Shown here one piece after another: positions 7,704 through 16,112 of a stretch of DNA of 46,521 nucleotides. Position numbers and translations under genes: made by a program. Numbering within the stretch: position 1 is the first letter of the stretch; each line of letters begins with the position of its first letter. The stretch covers positions 1-46,521 of the forward strand of contig NZ_BFFP01000016.1 of assembly GCF_003864415.1 (NCBI RefSeq), in the 5' to 3' direction. Source of the stretch: Ligilactobacillus salitolerans. Lineage in GTDB: Bacteria; Bacillota; Bacilli; Lactobacillales; Lactobacillaceae. Under the pieces are notes generated by a model. The model searched no databases. It worked only from the letters and a program-made list of their open reading frames with translations, and had not been told where the DNA came from.

Positions 7704-8672
7704 TTAATAACCCTTTTGCAGGTCAACTTCATTTCTAACCAGCGTGCCGTCTTGATGATACTGCCGGAGGTTTTCTTCAAAAATTTCCAGCACTCCCTCA
7801 ACATAATTACTGTAAGAGCCCGAAACATGCGGAGTGATCAAAACATTTGGCATCTGCCACAAAGGGCTGTCTGCCGGCAATGGCTCTGGGTCTGCGACGT
7901 CTAACCCAGCCTCACCGACTTGCCCGTTTTCTAAGGCACTGATCAGATCTGCTGTCACTACGCTCGGTCCGCGTCCAATATTAACAAACAAGGGACTGCG
8001 CTTTAATTTGGCAAAAAACTTCTGGTCATAAAAGCCCTTCGTTTCCTTGGTCAGCGGCAAGGCGTTCACGATCACATCTGCCTGGACGATTGCAGGATCT
8101 GCAGCTTCACTGATCGGCAGAGTTGAGTTAAACCCTGCTGCCGCATGCCCAGAATGGTTGATCCCTATCGTCTCCATCTTGAAGGCCTGCCCCAATTCGC
8201 CGATCCTGCTGCCAATATGGCCAGTTCCAAAGACTACCATTTTCTTACCGGACAACAAGGTAAATTTACCAGCAGAAGGATCCCATTTACTATCAGCCTG
8301 ATTTAAGACAGCTTCTTTTATCCCGCGCATTTGGCTGAGCATGATCCCAAAAACAGTTTCCGCGATCGGTTCAGCATGGATCCCGCTCGCATTGGACAGC
8401 AAGATGCCTTGGTGGGCAAATTTTGCTAGCGGATAATAGTCGACCCCAGCCGAAAAAGCCTGGATCCACTTCAAGCGCGAATGCGGTAAACTAAGGATCC
8501 GCTCGACCATTTCAGCCTTATTTCCAAGCACGATATCGACTTGGCTTAATTCTTCATCGGTTAAACTTTCATTGGCAAAAATAACTTGATCTTCGGTCCG
8601 CTCTTCAAACTGAGCGAAAGCTTCATTAGCACCTTCATGGATCAAGTTCCCGCCTAAAACTAAAATTTTCAT
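7704..8672 (-). CDS. D-2-hydroxyacid dehydrogenase family protein
   Basis: NAD(P)-dependent oxidoreductase of 322 residues that interconverts a 2-oxoacid and the D-2-hydroxyacid in the cytoplasm. The dinucleotide fold is VVFGTGHIGSRIGELGQ (GxGxxG, about residues 147-157). The catalytic set is complete: Arg in VNIGRGPSV, Glu in DVADPEPLP, and His in ITPHVSGSYSNY. The substrate domain contains WIQAFSAGVDYYP. This pattern fits the short GyaR/YoaD-like branch and not the canonical D-lactate dehydrogenase of lactobacilli, so the natural substrate is uncertain. ATG start. The unrelated gene upstream is separated by a terminator. Confidence 0.87.
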   Translation of the reverse strand: MKILVLGGNLIHEGANEAFAQFEERTEDQVIFANESLTDEELSQVDIVLGNKAEMVERILSLPHSRLKWIQAFSAGVDYYPLAKFAHQGILLSNASGIHAEPIAETVFGIMLSQMRGIKEAVLNQADSKWDPSAGKFTLLSGKKMVVFGTGHIGSRIGELGQAFKMETIGINHSGHAAAGFNSTLPISEAADPAIVQADVIVNALPLTKETKGFYDQKFFAKLKRSPLFVNIGRGPSVVTADLISALENGQVGEAGLDVADPEPLPADSPLWQMPNVLITPHVSGSYSNYVEGVLEIFEENLRQYHQDGTLVRNEVDLQKGY

Positions 8673-8712
8673 TCCGGATCACCTCGTAAAATTCATTATA
8701 CACTAACCCGCA

Positions 8713-8759
8713 AAAAGACTGCTAGAGAACGGCCTTGTGCCACTCTTTAGCAGTCTTTT
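8713..8759 (-). terminator. Intrinsic terminator after the HmoB/TRAP-like gene
   Basis: A 12-bp stem (AAAAGACTGCTA, 8713-8724, with TAGCAGTCTTTT, 8748-8759) lies just past the stop at 8775 and is followed by T on the minus strand. Confidence 0.75.
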
Positions 8760-8774
8760 CTAAATACTTTTCGC

Positions 8775-9275
8775 CTAGCGCTTGGCAGGTGCAGGTTCAA
8801 AGTGCGCGATATAAGGCTTTTTGTTTTCATTATAGCCAAACTGGTTAATTTGATTCGAGTCTGCTGTGTTCCAGTCGAAAAAGTCGAGTTCAGAATTCCA
8901 GACATTTAACATCAAGTACTGCAGGTTCTTCTTTTCATCCCGCAAAATCAGACTGTAACGCAACCCTGCTGGGATCTGGTAGTTATTCTCCCATTTCTGC
9001 ACGATCGAAGCTAGCAGATCTTTTTGCTGAGTCCCCAGCGTAAAATAGCGAAATTCGTAGAAACCTTGCCACGTTTCTTCGCCAATTTCGTGTCTGGTCT
9101 CATAGTTTAAACCCGCATGAAAAACACTTTTCTGATTCGAGGAGTCTAACAGTAAGAATTTATTTTCATCCGTTACTGATTTGAGTAACTTTAAGTCACG
9201 GTCAGGATACTTCTCCTGTTGCAGGCGTAATCCTTTTTCCGGTCCAAAGGCGAGACTAACTTTTTCAACGGCCAT
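8775..9275 (-). CDS. HmoB/TRAP-like protein with an ABM (dimeric ferredoxin-like) domain
   Basis: Protein of 166 residues. The layout matches Bacillus HmoB and staphylococcal TRAP: an N-terminal beta domain of about 75 residues (SLAFGPEKGLRLQQEKYPDRDLKLLKS...VFHAGLNYETRHEIGE), then an ABM-type domain (FYEFRYFTLGTQQKDLLASIVQKW...QYLMLNVWNSELDFFDWNTA). The W-x-S-x-x-D-F-x-x-W element is typical of antibiotic-biosynthesis-monooxygenase folds. HmoB degrades haem; TRAP has been linked to stress and membrane functions. The haem-binding residues cannot be confirmed by eye, so function is left open. I use ATG 9275, eight bases after GGAAGGGG; an upstream ATG at 9293 overlaps that site. It is monocistronic. 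Confidence 0.5.
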   Translation of the reverse strand: MAVEKVSLAFGPEKGLRLQQEKYPDRDLKLLKSVTDENKFLLLDSSNQKSVFHAGLNYETRHEIGEETWQGFYEFRYFTLGTQQKDLLASIVQKWENNYQIPAGLRYSLILRDEKKNLQYLMLNVWNSELDFFDWNTADSNQINQFGYNENKKPYIAHFEPAPAKR

Positions 9276-9367
9276 AATAATTGCCCCTTCCATCTAACTG
9301 ATTTCCACCTTTATTATAGCATTTTTATCCAAAAATTTAACCGTATGCCCATTTTTGCACAAGCAAA

Positions 9368-9400
9368 AAGGCAGGGCTAAATTTCAAGCAGCTCTGCCTT
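9368..9400 (-). terminator. Intrinsic terminator of the thiamine transport operon
   Basis: An 11-bp stem (9368-9378, AAGGCAGGGCT, with 9390-9400, AGCTCTGCCTT, one G-U pair) is followed on the minus strand by TTTTTG. It begins 8 bp after the thiT stop. Confidence 0.8.
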
Positions 9401-9407
9401 AACTGAT

Positions 9408-9977
9408 TTATTTGTTTGGTACAAAAAGTTTTGGGACCCGGTCAGCTAACAGCCAAACAACCAGCATGGCAGCTAGAGCCTCAGGGATCATATAGGTCGC
9501 ATTATAGATCGTGGAATAAGCAAAAACCGACTGGCCTTTAGGTGTGTACTCACCGTAAAAGACGATCCCGGAAATCACGTTATTGACATAGGCCATAAAA
9601 CCGCCGACAAAACTAGCAGCCAAGCTATACCAGAAAATTTTGCCATGTTCCCGGTTATCAGCTGCTGCTTGGAAAGGACGCGCAAAAAAGCCGCACAAGC
9701 CGACCGTGCCAAATGACAAGACATAATCAAACAAAACTTGGATCGGATTCAGGAACGAACCGCCAAACATCAACTGCACAACACCGCAGATCACACCAGC
9801 AGCACACCCCCACAAGGGTCCGCGCCGCAATGAAAGAAAGATCAGCGGCACTAAAACTAATGAAACACTGCCGCCTTGGGGCATTCTGAAGACCACGATA
9901 TAACTTAAAACGATCGACAAAGCTGCCATAATGGCAGTTTCGGTCAAAAGACGAGTATTGCTTTTGGTTTGTGACAT
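9408..9977 (-). CDS. thiT: ThiT, thiamine-binding S component of an ECF transporter
   Basis: Membrane protein of 189 residues with about six TM helices. It binds thiamine and pairs with an ECF energising module for uptake. Family hallmarks are LLTETAIMAALSIVLSYIVVF at the start, GGSVSLVLVPLIFLSLRRGPLWG, and the C-terminal ligand region VNNVISGIVFYGEYTPKGQSVFAYSTIYNATYMIPE, which closely follows Lactococcus ThiT (SGxxFxGxYAPKG, YNxxYMxPE). The start is ATG 9977 behind AGGAGGAG. It is the last gene of the TPP-riboswitch operon, 34 bp after ykoC. ThiT normally shares the house-keeping EcfAA'T module, so its presence behind ykoEDC gives the operon two substrate-specific subunits. Confidence 0.9.
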   Translation of the reverse strand: MSQTKSNTRLLTETAIMAALSIVLSYIVVFRMPQGGSVSLVLVPLIFLSLRRGPLWGCAAGVICGVVQLMFGGSFLNPIQVLFDYVLSFGTVGLCGFFARPFQAAADNREHGKIFWYSLAASFVGGFMAYVNNVISGIVFYGEYTPKGQSVFAYSTIYNATYMIPEALAAMLVVWLLADRVPKLFVPNK

Positions 9978-10011
9978 AACTTCTCCTCCTAAACAATGCC
10001 CAGCCATTATT

Positions 10012-10668
10012 TTACGGCCAAGCTGAAAAAATAAAAATTTGAAAAATAGCTAAAGTCAAGATTGCAGCGAAGTAATTCCATTTTGGGATCTGAATAACCA
10101 GATAATGTGTGCGCGGCTGATTTTCAGCAAAGCCATGTGAGGTCATTGCTTCAGCTAAACTTTCTGACCATTTCAGTGCTGCCAAGATCCCTTTAAACAT
10201 CAGCTGCGGCGACCAGAAATGCAAAGTGATCCCCCGCATCTGTGCACTAGCCTTGATCGTCGTCACTTCACTTCTGATTTTAGGAACAAAATTTAGCGCC
10301 GCTAGCATGCCGTAGACAAATGTCGTTGGCAGGTGTGCGTTTTGTTCCAGGGAGGCAAGCGTTCGACTCACTGTGGTCGAAAAGGTGAAGATCGCACCTA
10401 AAAATGAGTAGGCGTAGATCCGCGTTGCCAAGACCCAGGCATAGTGCAGTTGATGATCGACAGCAAAATATGCCATCGAAAACCAGACTCCAAGCGCAGG
10501 CAAGAGCGGAACTAAAAGTAACCGCAAATAGGTCCGCCAGCCGGCATGCTTGTAGACTAACACCACGACCCCAACGATGATCACCAGCAGATTCGCAGTG
10601 ATCACGCGGGCAAACGACAATTCGATCCCGCAGACAAGAACTACGGCTAATAAGACTGTTGGATTCAT
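10012..10668 (-). CDS. ykoC: YkoC-like EcfT transmembrane subunit
   Basis: Transmembrane coupling (T) subunit of an ECF-type vitamin transporter, 218 residues, with about five hydrophobic helices. It has the two short coupling-helix motifs that contact the ATPase grooves, visible in the region MRGITLHFWSP and around SESLAEAMTSHGF, matching the Ala-Arg-Gly-type signatures of EcfT proteins (here AQMRGI and MTSHGF). By position it is the partner of the YkoD ATPase (its ATG overlaps the ykoD stop by 4 bases, 10665-10668) and of YkoE. Such YkoEDC systems are TPP-regulated and are proposed to import the hydroxymethylpyrimidine part of thiamine or thiamine itself. Confidence 0.85.
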   Translation of the reverse strand: MNPTVLLAVVLVCGIELSFARVITANLLVIIVGVVVLVYKHAGWRTYLRLLLVPLLPALGVWFSMAYFAVDHQLHYAWVLATRIYAYSFLGAIFTFSTTVSRTLASLEQNAHLPTTFVYGMLAALNFVPKIRSEVTTIKASAQMRGITLHFWSPQLMFKGILAALKWSESLAEAMTSHGFAENQPRTHYLVIQIPKWNYFAAILTLAIFQIFIFSAWP

Positions 10669-12089
10669 AGCGTCGCCTCGTAAGATAATTCTTTGTGATC
10701 TAATTTGATATGGTAATCAGCATACTGGGCGAGATTGGTCAGCTGGTGGCTGATCATGATCACTGTTTTGCCTTCGGTTTTCACAGCTCGCTGCAAATAA
10801 CCCATGATCTTGTTAGCTGAAACTAAGTCCAACCCAGTTAATGGTTCATCTAGCAGCAAGGTCGGCACGCCCAACAACAACATCAATAAAATTTGCAGTT
10901 TGCGTTTCTGCCCCTCGCTTAACTGGTAGACGACCTGTTCTTGCCGACCGGCTAGGTCCAAGTCAACCAGGGCAGCTTGAACCTGGTCTTTGGTCCAGCC
11001 ATTTGCCAAACGATTTTTCAAGCTCAATTCAAGTTCTTCCTTAACGGTCACTTGCATAAACTGACTGACAGGATTCTGAAAAACCAAAGCAACTTTTCGG
11101 TTATAATGTTTGGCCTTTAGTTTGGCAATTTCTTGTTCATGCCAGGTCAAGGACCCTCGATAGCCTTGAAGCTTAGCGATCGCATTGAACAAAGTAGACT
11201 TACCGACACCGTTTGGACCGGTAAAAACCGTTAAATGTCCCTGAAACAATTGGAATTGTTTTTGGCTGAGCAAATTTTGCTGATAGCCTGTGGCAAAATC
11301 ATGCAGGGCAAATTCCACTGGCCCATCTTTCTGAGGCAAATCAACCGCCACTGCTTGGTGCTTTTGCTGATCAAAGGCTTTAAAACGTTGAGCTCTTTCT
11401 GCTGGGTCAGCCAGGTGGATCTGTTTTTTTGCAGGATCCAAAACATACAGATAGTCGGCTACAAATTGATAGTCAGTCAGGTCATGATCAGAAATGATGA
11501 CTGTTTTGCCCTGCTCTGAAACTAAAGCAGCCAATCTTTTAAGCAAGAACGCCCTGGTTTGCGGGTCCACGTTGGCAAAAGGTTCATCCAATAAAATAAT
11601 ATCAGCGTCTAATGCCAGAATTACCGACAAAGCTGCACGCTGCTGCTCACCACCCGATAAAGTGGTAAATTTACGGTCGGCAAACTGCGTTGTTCCAGTA
11701 AATGCCAAAACCCGTTCAAGTCGAGTCGGGATCTCAGCTGGATCCGTGCGCAAATTTTCTAAGGTAAAAACCAACTCTTCGCGCGGTGTCGGCATGGCAA
11801 ACTGCTCAGACGGGACTTGAAAGAGCAAGGCAATTTTTCGTGCCCGTTGTGTAACTGACATTTGCCCGACATCCTGTCCGTCCAGCAAGATTTTTCCTGC
11901 CAACAAGTGCCCGGTAAATTGCGGAAATAACCCGCATAATAAGCGCAGAAAAGTTGATTTGCCTGACCCAGACGGTCCAGTCAACACGTTAAAAGTCCCT
12001 TGGTCAAACCTGAGCTGCTGGTCTTGCAGAATTTGCTGTCCGCCTTGAACATAAGAAAAAGTTAAATCAGTAACGTCAATGTAACTCAA
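10665..12089 (-). CDS. ykoD: YkoD-like double ATPase subunit of the ECF transporter
   Basis: Fused ABC ATPase of 474 residues with two nucleotide-binding domains. Domain 1 has Walker A GPSGSGKST (about residues 38-46), the signature LSGGEQQR and Walker B DIILLDEPFAN. Domain 2 has GPNGVGKST, a diverged signature LSEGQKRK, and TLLLDEPLTGLD. Switch histidines are in IISDHD and MISHQ. It energises substrate uptake by YkoE and YkoC. The start is TTG at 12089, preceded by AGAGGAG; no ATG is available at that distance. It lies 17 bp after ykoE and overlaps ykoC by 4 bases, which implies coupled translation. Confidence 0.9.
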   Translation of the reverse strand: MSYIDVTDLTFSYVQGGQQILQDQQLRFDQGTFNVLTGPSGSGKSTFLRLLCGLFPQFTGHLLAGKILLDGQDVGQMSVTQRARKIALLFQVPSEQFAMPTPREELVFTLENLRTDPAEIPTRLERVLAFTGTTQFADRKFTTLSGGEQQRAALSVILALDADIILLDEPFANVDPQTRAFLLKRLAALVSEQGKTVIISDHDLTDYQFVADYLYVLDPAKKQIHLADPAERAQRFKAFDQQKHQAVAVDLPQKDGPVEFALHDFATGYQQNLLSQKQFQLFQGHLTVFTGPNGVGKSTLFNAIAKLQGYRGSLTWHEQEIAKLKAKHYNRKVALVFQNPVSQFMQVTVKEELELSLKNRLANGWTKDQVQAALVDLDLAGRQEQVVYQLSEGQKRKLQILLMLLLGVPTLLLDEPLTGLDLVSANKIMGYLQRAVKTEGKTVIMISHQLTNLAQYADYHIKLDHKELSYEATL

Positions 12090-12106
12090 TTGGCTTCTCC
12101 TCTAAG

Positions 12107-12679
12107 TTATTCAGCCCGAAGCATGTGCGAACGTTCCAACAACTTCACGACTGCATGGACCAGTAAGGCGCCAAATAGCCAAATTGAGAGCAGACGGGTA
12201 AAGAACAAAGCAATGATCATCCATAAGTGATAGGCGGCATAACCTTGCTGGAAAAGATCCCAGGTAAAAGTCACGATCGTGGTGGTCAGAGCTGATAAGG
12301 ATAAACTGACCATATCGTAGCGTTTGTAGGCGGTAAAAGTGAAGCCAAGTTCAGAGCCGATCCCCTGAATAAAGCCGGAGATCAGAGTACTGATCCCCCA
12401 CTGGCCGCCCATGATGGCTTCCACCGCAGAGGCTAAAATTTCACCGATCGTGGCGGAGCCAATTTTTTGCAATAGGCAGGCAGCTAGCGGGGCTGCCAAG
12501 GTCCACAGGCCTAAGATCAAATCGTTGCCAAAAGGTGCAAGACCTAGTGGAGTCAAGGCGACGCTTAAAGCGTTATACAGAAAAACTACTCCGAAATACA
12601 AGACACCAGTCAGGATCGCCACTAGTGTCAGTAAGATCACATCCCGCAAATGCCAGGCGTTGTTACGTGTTTTGTTCAT
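12107..12679 (-). CDS. ykoE: YkoE-like substrate-binding (S) component, TPP-regulated
   Basis: Membrane protein of 190 residues with about five TM helices and the YkoE pattern: HLRDVILLTLVAILTGVLYFG at the N-terminus, LWTLAAPLAACLLQKIGSATIGEILASAVEAIMGGQWG in the middle, and GFIQGIGSELGFTFTAYKRY. In Bacillus YkoEDCF, YkoE is the specificity subunit for a thiamine precursor. I use ATG 12679, behind GAGGAGAG, and not the upstream in-frame ATG at 12727. It is the first gene after the TPP riboswitch and its terminator, so transcription should fall when thiamine pyrophosphate is abundant. The exact ligand is inferred from the family. Confidence 0.88.
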   Translation of the reverse strand: MNKTRNNAWHLRDVILLTLVAILTGVLYFGVVFLYNALSVALTPLGLAPFGNDLILGLWTLAAPLAACLLQKIGSATIGEILASAVEAIMGGQWGISTLISGFIQGIGSELGFTFTAYKRYDMVSLSLSALTTTIVTFTWDLFQQGYAAYHLWMIIALFFTRLLSIWLFGALLVHAVVKLLERSHMLRAE

Positions 12680-12762
12680 TTCTCTCTCCTCACCACCTGA
12701 GAGGCTGCCAGACTGAGAAAACGCCAAAGATGCCCGTAAACGCGGACTGCAAAATCATAATA

Positions 12763-12799
12763 AAAAAATCTCTCCTGGCAGAATCCACCAAAAGAGATC
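12763..12799 (-). terminator. Riboswitch-controlled intrinsic terminator
   Basis: On the minus strand ATCTCTTTTGG pairs with CCAGGAGAGAT (11 bp, two G-U pairs) around a 9-nt loop and is followed by seven T. It sits between the TPP aptamer and ykoE. This suggests control by transcription attenuation; the antiterminator strand was not worked out. Confidence 0.7.
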
Positions 12800-12835
12800 A
12801 TTAATTATCATTAACATTCGCGCAATGCGACCAGA

Positions 12836-12912
12836 TAAAACTGACTCCCTTCGCCGGTATTAACCGTATCAGGTTCAATGGGTCTTTTCTCAGCCTAATG
12901 GCACCCCAGATG
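12836..12912 (-). promoter_or_regulatory. TPP riboswitch (THI element)
   Basis: Read on the minus strand: GGGGTGCC (P1/P2 start), then GGCTGAGA, then ACCC and the hallmark TGAACCTGATACGGTTAATACC, then GCGAAGGGA. These are the conserved TPP-aptamer blocks in the right order. When TPP binds, the downstream terminator at 12763-12799 should form and switch off ykoEDC-thiT. Limits are approximate. Confidence 0.95.
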
Positions 12913-12999
12913 TTTTTAAATTTTAAAATAACAAGTGTAATAATAAACCTTGTCCAGCATAAAAGCAAATACTTGCTCTGCTGTTGGCGAGAAATAAAG

Positions 13000-14343
13000 C
13001 TAGTTTTTAAAACTATGGATCGGCGCCGGAATCGTACCGCCCCGCTGGATCATTTCAGCAGCGCCTGCCTGGTTAACTGCCATAATTGGAGCGTGCCCGA
13101 GCAGACCGCCAAATTCAACGGTGTCTCCCACGCCTTTGCCCGGCACTGGGATCACCCTGACCGCAGTTGTCTTGTTGTTGATCATCCCAATTGCCGCTTC
13201 GTCAGCAATCATCGCACTGATCGTTGAAGCCGGAGTATCGCCCGGGATCGCAATCATATCGAGACCGACAGAACAAACGGCTGTCATTGCCTCAAGCTTT
13301 TCGATGTTCAAACTTCCAGCGGCGGCTGCTTTGATCATGCCTGCGTCCTCTGAAACGGGGATGAAAGCACCAGAGAGTCCGCCAACATGACTGCAGGCCA
13401 TGATCCCGCCCTTTTTGACGGCATCATTTAACATTGCCAAAGCCGCCGTCGTGCCGTGGGTCCCAACAGATTCCAGGCCAATCTCTTCCAGGATCTGAGC
13501 AACCGAGTCACCAACAGCCGGGGTCGGTGCCAGCGACAGGTCAACGATCCCAAATGGAAAACCCAACCTTTCAGCAGCCAAAGTACCAACTAACTGTCCC
13601 ATCCGAGTGACTTTGAAAGCAGTCTTCTTGATCGTTTCCGCCACGACATCCATCGATTGTCCTTTGACCTGTTCTAAAGCTGCTTTGACAACGCCAGGGC
13701 CTGAAACACCAACGTTAATGACAACATCGGGTTCACTCACTCCTTGAAACCCGCCCGCCATAAACGGATTATCCTCAACGGCGTTGCAGAAAACGACCAT
13801 TTTGGCATTGCCCATCACATCCTTTTGGGACGTCTCGACAATGATCTCGCCCATTTGTGCGACGGCATCCATGTTGATCCCAGAACGAGTTGAACCGACA
13901 TTGACCGAAGCACAGACAAGCTCAGTTTCAGCCAAAGCCTCGGGCAAAGACGAAAGCAGCGTCCGATCGCCTTTCTGGAAGCCTTTTTGGACAAGAGCCG
14001 AGTAACCGCCGATAAAATCGATCCCGATTTCATGTGCTGCACGATCCAAGGTTTTGGCATATTTAACATAATCATGGTCGTGACTGGCGGCAGCAACGAT
14101 CGCAATTGGAGTCACGGTTACCCTTTTGTTAATGATCGGGATCCCGTACTCGTTTTCGATTTGCTGTCCAACTTTAACCAGATCCCGCGCGGTAGTGGTA
14201 ATTTTTTCATAAATTTTACGACAAGCAATGTCACTATCACTGTCTATGCAATCTAGCAAAGAGATCGACATCGTAATAGTGCGGACATCCAAGTTTTCAT
14301 CGGAGATCATTTTGATCGTTTCAAGAATATTTTCAGTTTCCAT
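13000..14343 (-). CDS. UPF0210 (DUF711, PFL-like fold) protein
   Basis: Protein of 447 residues of the UPF0210/DUF711 family, widespread in Firmicutes and without a settled biochemical function; structural relatives share the ten-stranded barrel of pyruvate formate-lyase but no radical chemistry is known. Conserved segments are the start [79 protein letters not shown], and the glycine-rich C-terminal part ([20 protein letters not shown]). Length is typical (about 450). It is the downstream partner of the ACT gene at 14538, a pairing seen in many genomes that suggests the small ACT protein senses a ligand for it. A short hairpin-repeat array (14408-14506) lies between the two. Confidence 0.9.
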   Translation of the reverse strand: METENILETIKMISDENLDVRTITMSISLLDCIDSDSDIACRKIYEKITTTARDLVKVGQQIENEYGIPIINKRVTVTPIAIVAAASHDHDYVKYAKTLDRAAHEIGIDFIGGYSALVQKGFQKGDRTLLSSLPEALAETELVCASVNVGSTRSGINMDAVAQMGEIIVETSQKDVMGNAKMVVFCNAVEDNPFMAGGFQGVSEPDVVINVGVSGPGVVKAALEQVKGQSMDVVAETIKKTAFKVTRMGQLVGTLAAERLGFPFGIVDLSLAPTPAVGDSVAQILEEIGLESVGTHGTTAALAMLNDAVKKGGIMACSHVGGLSGAFIPVSEDAGMIKAAAAGSLNIEKLEAMTAVCSVGLDMIAIPGDTPASTISAMIADEAAIGMINNKTTAVRVIPVPGKGVGDTVEFGGLLGHAPIMAVNQAGAAEMIQRGGTIPAPIHSFKN

Positions 14344-14407
14344 GAGTGACTTCCTTTCAAAACGAATGATATTCTGACAAGGTCAGCTCAGACCTTTTTC
14401 TAGCAGC

Positions 14408-14506
14408 TTCTTTGACCAAGTTGGCTCCAGACTTTCCTCGTCTGGTTCCTTCTTTGGTAAACTTGGAACCAGACTTCCCCTGTCTGGTTCCTTCTTTGAC
14501 CAAGTA
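14408..14506. repeat. 42-bp-period hairpin repeat, two units (between ACT and UPF0210 genes)
   Basis: Two 27-nt palindromic units start 42 bp apart (14423-14449 and 14465-14491). The second is perfect over ten pairs: GGAACCAGAC, 7 nt, GTCTGGTTCC. The first has GGCTCC on one side and GGTTCC on the other around the same AGAC/GTCT core. They are separated and flanked by 15-nt spacers of the type TTCTTTGACCAAGTT. The geometry is the same as in the arrays at 20550 and 43361. Confidence 0.8.
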
Positions 14507-14537
14507 CTCTCCACATAAATGCTATCAATGGAATTTT

Positions 14538-14804
14538 TTACAACTGGTGCATCGACCGATAAAGCTGCTCGTTTCGGATGTTGATTTCAACACCCAACTC
14601 TTGCCCCAAGTCGTTTAACTGCGCAGTCAACTTCTGAAAATCTGCAGTATCAGGCAACGCAACCATCATCATCATCGTAAAGTTGCCGCCCATGATCGTC
14701 TGTGAAACATCTAAAATATTAATTTCATGGTCAGCCAAATACCGACTGACTCCGGCAATAATGCCAACTTTATCTGTCCCAATTGTTGTTAAGATCGCCT
14801 TCAT
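14538..14804 (-). CDS. ACT-domain protein, UPF0237 family
   Basis: Protein of 88 residues that is a single ACT domain, a ligand-sensing fold that usually binds amino acids. The pattern MKAILTTIGTDKVGIIAGVSRYLADHEINILDVSQTIMGGNFTMMMMV matches UPF0237, with the GxDxxGIxAxV motif at residues 8-18 and the glycine turn MGGNFTM before the third strand. Related full-length proteins include GcvR. It starts 5 bp after the MFS gene stop (its Shine-Dalgarno AGGAT lies inside that gap) and precedes UPF0210. The three genes MFS-ACT-UPF0210 therefore look co-transcribed. The ligand is unknown. Confidence 0.9.
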   Translation of the reverse strand: MKAILTTIGTDKVGIIAGVSRYLADHEINILDVSQTIMGGNFTMMMMVALPDTADFQKLTAQLNDLGQELGVEINIRNEQLYRSMHQL

Positions 14805-14809
14805 AAGAT

Positions 14810-15979
14810 CTATCCTTTCTGTTCGTTAGTGACTTGACTCGCTCCAGCTGGCCGACGGATGAAGGCCAGGAGTACCAGCAAAAGAAGATGTGCCCCAAAG
14901 AACACTATAAATGTTTTGTCATACCCCAGCATCGTGATCAGCCATCCGCCGGATAAGGGGCCCAATGCCCGACCGAGTGAACCTGACAAGCTGCCTAAAG
15001 ACTGAATCGTTCCCCGATCTCGATCTGTTGCATAGCGGTTCAACAGGATCGGGATCGCGGTCAAAGCCAGAATTTCTCCGACCGAGACAAAGGTGATCCC
15101 TAAAACGAATTGCCAGTATAATTGGGCTGAAGCAATTGTCAAATAGGAACAGGCAAAGAAAATCACGCCTAACACGACCCGCATTTTGTCAGAGCGAAAA
15201 GTATTTGAAAAAAGCCTAGTCAAGATCGGCTGCAAGACTAAGATCTCAACCGTGCTGATCGTAAATAACATGCTGTATTTACGCACGGAGATCCCCATAT
15301 CAGTCATCAAAACTGAAACGTTGCTGTTCCACTGCTCGTAACAGATCCAAATCGTGATCATAATCAAACAGACCAGAAAAATCGCCAGTAAATTGCTGAA
15401 TTCTTTATGGGATCCTTGGGTCAGCTGGGGCGCAGTTTGTTTGACGCTGAAATCTTGAAATTTCAACCTGATCAAAACAACGGTAGTGGTAAAAAGCAGC
15501 GCGGCCAGTCCAAAAATCAAGCGAATGTTGATATCAAACAAATACCCCGCTAGCAAGGTTGAAATGGCCATTCCGATATTGGCGAACCAATAGCCGTTAT
15601 TAAAGATATTCGCATCGCTTTTTTGCAAAAAAGCCAGGTAGCCGTTGACTGCCGAATTCAAAATGCCCAGACCAAAGCCATAGAAAGCAAGCAAGATCGG
15701 GTACAGCGGCCAAACTGGAAATGCCGCCAGTAAGCAAAGTGCCCCGACTACCAGCCCACCGCCAGTATACATGGTTGCCTTTTGGTTCCACGCATCAAAC
15801 ATGCGGCCGCCGGCGAGATTTCCCAGCGTCATCGCCCCCGAAAATCCCAGCAGCACATATCCAGCAACAACTAAACTTTTGCCTAATGAGTTATGTACAA
15901 AAAGTGTCGTGATCGGCATGATCAGCCCGATCCCCATATTGACAAACATATCCGCTAACAAGACGAACTTATTCTTCAC
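14810..15979 (-). CDS. MFS transporter, drug-efflux-like
   Basis: Twelve-helix major facilitator of about 390 residues, similar in pattern to multidrug or sugar efflux proteins of the YttB/MdtG type. It begins FVLLADMFVNMGIGLIMPITTLFVHNSLGKS. The loop 2-3 motif GNLAGGRMFDAWNQK corresponds to the MFS signature GxLaGrxxDrxGrk. The C-terminal half has SLSGSLGRALGPLSGGWL (motif C-like antiporter region). The start is not certain: GTG 15979 gives a normal N-terminus and GGAAGG is upstream, while the in-frame ATG at 16000 has no visible ribosome-binding site. The substrate cannot be deduced. It is probably the first gene of the operon with ACT and UPF0210. Confidence 0.8.
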   Translation of the reverse strand: MKNKFVLLADMFVNMGIGLIMPITTLFVHNSLGKSLVVAGYVLLGFSGAMTLGNLAGGRMFDAWNQKATMYTGGGLVVGALCLLAAFPVWPLYPILLAFYGFGLGILNSAVNGYLAFLQKSDANIFNNGYWFANIGMAISTLLAGYLFDINIRLIFGLAALLFTTTVVLIRLKFQDFSVKQTAPQLTQGSHKEFSNLLAIFLVCLIMITIWICYEQWNSNVSVLMTDMGISVRKYSMLFTISTVEILVLQPILTRLFSNTFRSDKMRVVLGVIFFACSYLTIASAQLYWQFVLGITFVSVGEILALTAIPILLNRYATDRDRGTIQSLGSLSGSLGRALGPLSGGWLITMLGYDKTFIVFFGAHLLLLVLLAFIRRPAGASQVTNEQKG

Positions 15980-16112
15980 ACAACATGATCTACCTTCCAT
16001 TACACAGCTAAGTGTATGATTTTTTACTATTGTTGCTATCGTACTGACTTATTGCTAATTTTGCAACAGCCAGTTATAGTTATTTACAAATATACTCTCT
16101 GGAGGTGTTTTT

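Noticed and set aside
12411-12804. Plus-strand ORFs opposite ykoE and the TPP riboswitch
   Set aside because: Shadow frames of a well-supported minus-strand gene and its leader.
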